From positions 6,476,953-6,540,952 of the forward strand of contig NC_088324.1 of the NCBI RefSeq assembly GCF_910592395.1: 64,000 nucleotides of DNA, in the 5' to 3' direction. Positions 62,101 to 64,000 of the stretch are shown here, piece after piece. The position numbers and the translations under genes were made by a program. Numbering within the stretch: position 1 is the stretch's first letter; each line of letters begins with the position of its first letter. Source of the stretch: Lineus longissimus. Lineage: Eukaryota > Nemertea > Pilidiophora > Heteronemertea > Lineidae. The notes below the pieces were generated by a model that saw nothing but the letters and a program-made list of their open reading frames with translations, was not told where the DNA came from and did no database searches.

Positions 62101-62725
62101 CTAGGCATAGGAACGAAAGGACATGGTCAGCAGAAACACTCCTTTTATAGTGTCTTATTACATCACACGACTGCCATACCAAGAAATTGAATTAGGTCAC
62201 TCATGTCAATTTCAATCTAAGAATGGAAGAAATCTGACCATGATTGTGGAGAAATATGGATATAAACCTGAAACTCACAATTTTCTATAGGGGTGACAAC
62301 CATTTTGTCCAACAGTGCATGTCTATAGTATGAGAAGTTCCTTATATGTAAATTGTCGATCAGACGAATGCTAAGCCAGCTACGTGCCAAAGTATAAACC
62401 AGGCACAAGACCAATGATACTGGGTTCAGGAAGTTTTGTTAATGCTTTCCACTCTTCCGTAGCATTCTTGTTCACCAAACAAGGTACAGTGCACGAAACT
62501 TTACAAGAATTAGTAGTTGTGGAACATATTCGATCTAAGCTTGATTGTACCAGAGAATGCTTGAGACAATTCATGACTGGTGAGGCAGAAAAGTGTCTCG
62601 GGTTCCTTTACGAAGTCAGAAGAACCAGTTGTGCGGTTTATAACGTATTTGTGTCGATCTCATCTTTAAATAATTATGGAGCGACAACAACCAGGTATCA
62701 ACGACAGGAATTTGCATGTACCTAA
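56170..62725 (+). CDS. Secreted/anchored LamG-PAN protein, intact copy (copy 10)
   Basis: Exons are 56170-56344, 56695-56737, 59246-59808 and 62463-62725, giving 347 residues with the same phases as the other intact copies. The LamG-like exon is again different in its middle (RWVCFCTDVEKISVGNHQNQ, DTSKEIQARYIFHFYIGHQS), while FGKVLQ, WQHFAVTITRN and MNQMSNFRFYPTIATK are kept. The left half (introns 1-2, pogo details) matches the copy at 26509, and the right half (Tc1 in intron 3, downstream repeat) matches the copy at 31327. All exons are open. Product location and role are as inferred for the other copies. Confidence 0.72.
56761..58900 (-). mobile_element. pogo-like DNA transposon in intron 2 (copy 10)
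   Basis: This is a 2140-bp element; the last base of the right repeat is A instead of G. The transposase pseudogene is 57087-58614 on the - strand. The longest single frame (57317-58285) covers the second DNA-binding part and most of the DDE domain (NMNETFCELDF, LLLDRFRPHL, MSQPLDLTIMRAF). The HTH part is in another frame at 58126-58614. Confidence 0.88.
60672..62317 (-). mobile_element. Tc1/mariner-type transposon in intron 3 (copy 10)
   Basis: It has the same insertion point, terminal repeats and altered right TA as 35797-37453, so it came with the duplicated unit. One base in the right repeat differs (TTTTGTCCAAC for TTTTGCCCAAC). Confidence 0.88.
60951..61925 (-). pseudogene. Tc1-type transposase, second copy, altered C-terminus
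   Basis: This is nearly identical to the first copy and shares its out-of-frame segment before IEHLWD. An 11-bp deletion near 61066 changes the last ~40 residues: after GEIPQRR the reading is RYKHVPTNCS instead of IQSLVTSMSRR. The DD34E residues are visible, but the protein is unlikely to work. Confidence 0.75.
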
Positions 62726-62844
62726 AGTAATAGAGCTCGCTATTTAAGGGACAAAGCAAGATATTACATTTTCATTGAAAAAAAATTGTTGTAAATCATC
62801 TGACCCATCTTTTCTGAAAATGGCATGACGATAGCACTGATAAT

Positions 62845-64000
62845 GAAACTGCCAGGGGCCATTGTGCTCACCGAATAGATATTTTGTGCTTTGGACTTCA
62901 TCCAGATTAAGAAACATTGTACATGTATAGTATATAGTTCAAACCAAAGTCGGTATGACATGTGATGTATCGTTGCTTGCAGTAAGTACCATAAGAATAT
63001 CATCAAAAACAAGTCACTAATGAAAAAGATATTGCACGTTTAACCTATTTTAGTTTTTGCCTCCTGGTGGCCGAGTTGGTACCAGTTCAGATCGAAATTC
63101 GGTGTCCGAGGTTACATGACGTAGGGAGTCATGTGTATCAAATTTCAAGTTCAAAGCTTTAGTGGTTAAGAAACGTGCCATTGTTACAATCAAACGACCA
63201 ATTTACGCCATTTGACCTCTGTGACCTTGAAAAGCAGGTCAGATCAAAAACTCATATGATATGTGATGTATCCTTGCTAGGAGAAATTCAGGGTCAGAGG
63301 TCACCTGACCTAGGGGGTCCTTTAAACAAAGTCTCAGGTTCATAGCCCTAGGGGTTAACAAACGTTCCACAGATTCGATCAAATGGCCAATTTACACCAT
63401 TTGACCTCTGTGACCTTGACAAGTATGTCAAATCAAAAACCCGTATCATATGTGATGTATCCTTGCTAAGAGTATCTACCATAAAAATTTTACCAAAAAC
63501 TAATCAGTAATAAGCGAGATATGGCACTATTAAAATTTTTGGTTTTGGCCACCTGGGGGCCAAGTTAAAAATCAGACCAGAACGAAAATCAGTGTCACAG
63601 GTCATCTGACCTAGGGGGTCTTGTGTACTAAGTTTAAAGTTCATAGCTTAAGTGGTTAAGAAACGTGCCATATTTACACACAAACGGCCAATTCACACCA
63701 TTTGACCTCTGTGACCTTGAAAAGTACGCCACATCGACCTGATTTTTTGTGAACATGTAGAGCTATGTAACGGGTGTCTACATACCAAATTTAAAGATTA
63801 TAGGACGAATAAAGACAAAACGTGCCACTATCGGTGAAATTTTAGAGTTTGACCTCTGTGACCTTGAAAAGTAGGTTAAATCAAAAACCCGTATGATATG
63901 TAATGTATCCTTGCTAGGGGTACATACCATGAAATGTTTCTCAAAAACAAATCAGTAATAAATGAGATATTGCACATTTTAACTTTTCGGTTTTAGCCCC
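62845..64000. mobile_element. Interspersed repeat with TGACCT motifs, second copy (cut by window end)
   Basis: It matches 37981-39136 closely. The DR3-like pairs TGACCT-CTG-TGACCT are at about 63213, 63402, 63703 and 63850. The GAC-rich end would lie beyond the window. It begins about 120 bp after exon 4 of the preceding gene. Confidence 0.6.

Noticed and set aside
12627-62725. Viral or retroviral origin for the array
   Set aside because: No reverse transcriptase, integrase, capsid or long terminal repeats were seen; all mobile parts are DNA transposons.

Overview
This is eukaryotic, almost certainly invertebrate-animal, genomic DNA. It is AT-rich and intron-bearing, and it is packed with animal-type cut-and-paste transposons (pogo-like, piggyBac, Tc1-like, and a Mutator-like non-autonomous element). 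No bacterial operon, rRNA, tRNA or CRISPR is visible. The species cannot be read from the sequence. The protein architecture and repeats are compatible with a marine invertebrate, but that is only a guess.

The window is a tandem array of one small gene family, all on the + strand. I reconstruct a four-exon gene from splice signals and matching codon phases. Exon 1 is a signal peptide or signal anchor. Exon 2 is a 43-nt mini-exon. Exon 3 (about 566 nt) is a Laminin_G_3 / concanavalin-A-like lectin domain. Exon 4 is a cysteine-rich PAN/apple-like C-terminus ending in a conserved stop. Intron phases are 1, 2 and 1. The product would be a secreted or membrane-anchored protein of about 348 residues. 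About ten copies or fragments are present. Those at 18811-24922, 31327-37861 and 56170-62725 have all four exons open. The copies at 12627-17933, 26509-30251, 41672-47162 and 48170-54277 are broken, each in its own way. The first 12 kb hold rearranged fragments plus a divergent older paralogue (6968-8443, with a decayed exon 4 at 11629-11882).

Every full unit carries the same pogo-like transposon at the same TA in intron 2, on the opposite strand. The divergent paralogue has the matching empty site, so the insertion came before the array expanded. The pogo transposase copies share the same lesions and were dead before amplification. Later insertions mark individual units. A piggyBac element lies at 2356-6223. 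A Mutator-like element with long inverted repeats sits inside two of the pogo copies (20103-20933 and 49461-50297). A Tc1-like element occupies intron 3 of two units (35797-37453 and 60672-62317). An interspersed repeat rich in nuclear-receptor-like half-sites lies downstream (37981-39370 and 62845-64000), and a GC-rich insertion with a terminal hairpin lies at about 39493-40848. The shared insertions show a higher-order duplication: the block starting near 18.4 kb is repeated from near 47.8 kb. The unit at 56-62.7 kb looks like a recombinant of two earlier unit types.

Most sequence outside exons 1-4 is intron, transposon or near-identical spacer. Sequence differences between intact copies appear concentrated in the middle of the LamG-like exon, while exon 4 and the introns stay nearly constant. 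This is the pattern most worth testing as a possible diversifying recognition-protein cluster.
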